This document shows positions 63,525 through 64,000 of a DNA stretch of 64,000 nt, in pieces. A program made the position numbers and the translations under genes. The stretch's first letter is position 1, and every line of letters begins with the position of its first letter. This DNA comes from Lamellibrachia satsuma (lineage: Eukaryota > Annelida > Polychaeta > Sabellida > Siboglinidae), in assembly GCA_033239005.1 (NCBI GenBank), contig BSQZ01000005.1, forward strand, positions 1,330,501-1,394,500, given 5' to 3'. The notes under the pieces are model-generated. The model saw only the letters and a list, made by a program, of their open reading frames with translations, was not told the origin of the DNA and ran no database searches.

Positions 63525-64000
63525 ACATGTACAAGAAATCCAGCCTTTCTGATGGGTGATATTGGCGCTCGTTCTTCGACAGAGGATAGCATGAATGGTG
63601 ATCGCCAAAGCCGTAAGGAAGCAAACACCAAGATAGAGCCGTTAGTACATCCACGAAAACAGATCAAGGTTGCGTGTTGGAATGTGAGGACGATGAACGC
63701 AGATGGTAAAACTGAGCAAATTGTAGATGAAATGAACAACTATGGCATAGACATACTGGGAATCAGCGAGAGTAGGTGGACTGGAATAGGAAAAGTCAGA
63801 CTAGAAGGAGGGGAGACAGTGTTGTATTCTGGGGTAGAAACCAGGCATGAGTTTGGTGTTGGGATAATAATATCTAAGAAGAACAGGAACACACTTCTCG
63901 AATGGCATCCAGTGAACGAACGAATTATTACTGCTAGATTCTTTTCAAAATACTAAGATGACTGTAGTGCAAAGCTACGCGCCCACAAACGATGCAAGCG
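63525..64000 (+). mobile_element. RTE-like LINE endonuclease, 5' part, running off the window
   Basis: The frame 63552-63956 reads IKVACWNVRTMNADGKTEQI, GIDILGISESRWTGIGK, ETVLYSGVE and GVGIIISKKNRNTLLEWHP, the N-terminal half of an RTE-type apurinic endonuclease (often annotated as craniofacial development protein 2-like). The frame stops at 63954-63956, but the next motif, MTVVQSYAPTNDAS, follows at once in another frame, so there is a single frameshift near 63950. It is inserted in, or fused by truncation to, LINE family B. The RT would lie beyond the window. Confidence 0.88.

Overview
This is a eukaryotic, AT-rich animal window with intron-rich genes. The evidence is one 40-exon ciliary gene, a six-or-more-exon COMM-domain gene, many non-LTR retrotransposon fragments, terminal-inverted-repeat elements, minisatellites and long (AT)n tracts. 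Retroelement style, intron sizes and repeat content suggest a marine invertebrate, plausibly a mollusc or another lophotrochozoan. The species cannot be fixed from the sequence alone.

Layout. 1-5.0 kb: promoter-like sequence with CRE and CCAAT motifs, a possible first exon and a possible two-exon 33-residue small-ORF gene, all low confidence. 5.0-11.3 kb: a three-layer nest of mobile DNA. A minus-strand LINE (family A here, CR1/L2/Rex1-like) is split by a TIR-bounded DNA transposon and by a plus-strand LINE (family B, jockey-superfamily-like) that carries a visible 5-bp target duplication. 11.3-14.3 kb: mostly unidentified, with one LINE relic. 14.3 kb: an RFX X-box beside paired YY1-like motifs, probably the promoter of the main gene. 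15.5-51.9 kb: CFAP65 (CCDC108), plus strand. All 40 exons were traced by reading frame, splice phase and similarity to the known protein, giving a 1,900-residue product. Its introns hold three family A LINE copies or 3' ends, several MITE-like families and at least six tandem arrays. 53.9-57.3 kb: COMMD9, minus strand, tail-to-tail with CFAP65. Five exons including the stop were found; the exon carrying the start codon was not. 59.0-64.0 kb: a ~178-bp degenerate tandem repeat, a family A 3' end, a second family B LINE with ORF1 and ORF2 remnants, and an RTE-like element inserted into it and running off the window.

Function. CFAP65 is a central-apparatus protein of motile cilia and sperm flagella. 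COMMD9 is a subunit of the Commander endosomal recycling complex. They are neighbours, with no sign of working together. I see no new defence system or gene cluster. The most unusual signals are architectural: three family A LINE 3' ends lying within about 25 bp of CFAP65 splice sites, minisatellites made of splice-donor-like units, a minisatellite whose probable single-unit ancestor is visible elsewhere in the same gene, long near-perfect inverted repeats, and clean nested insertions.
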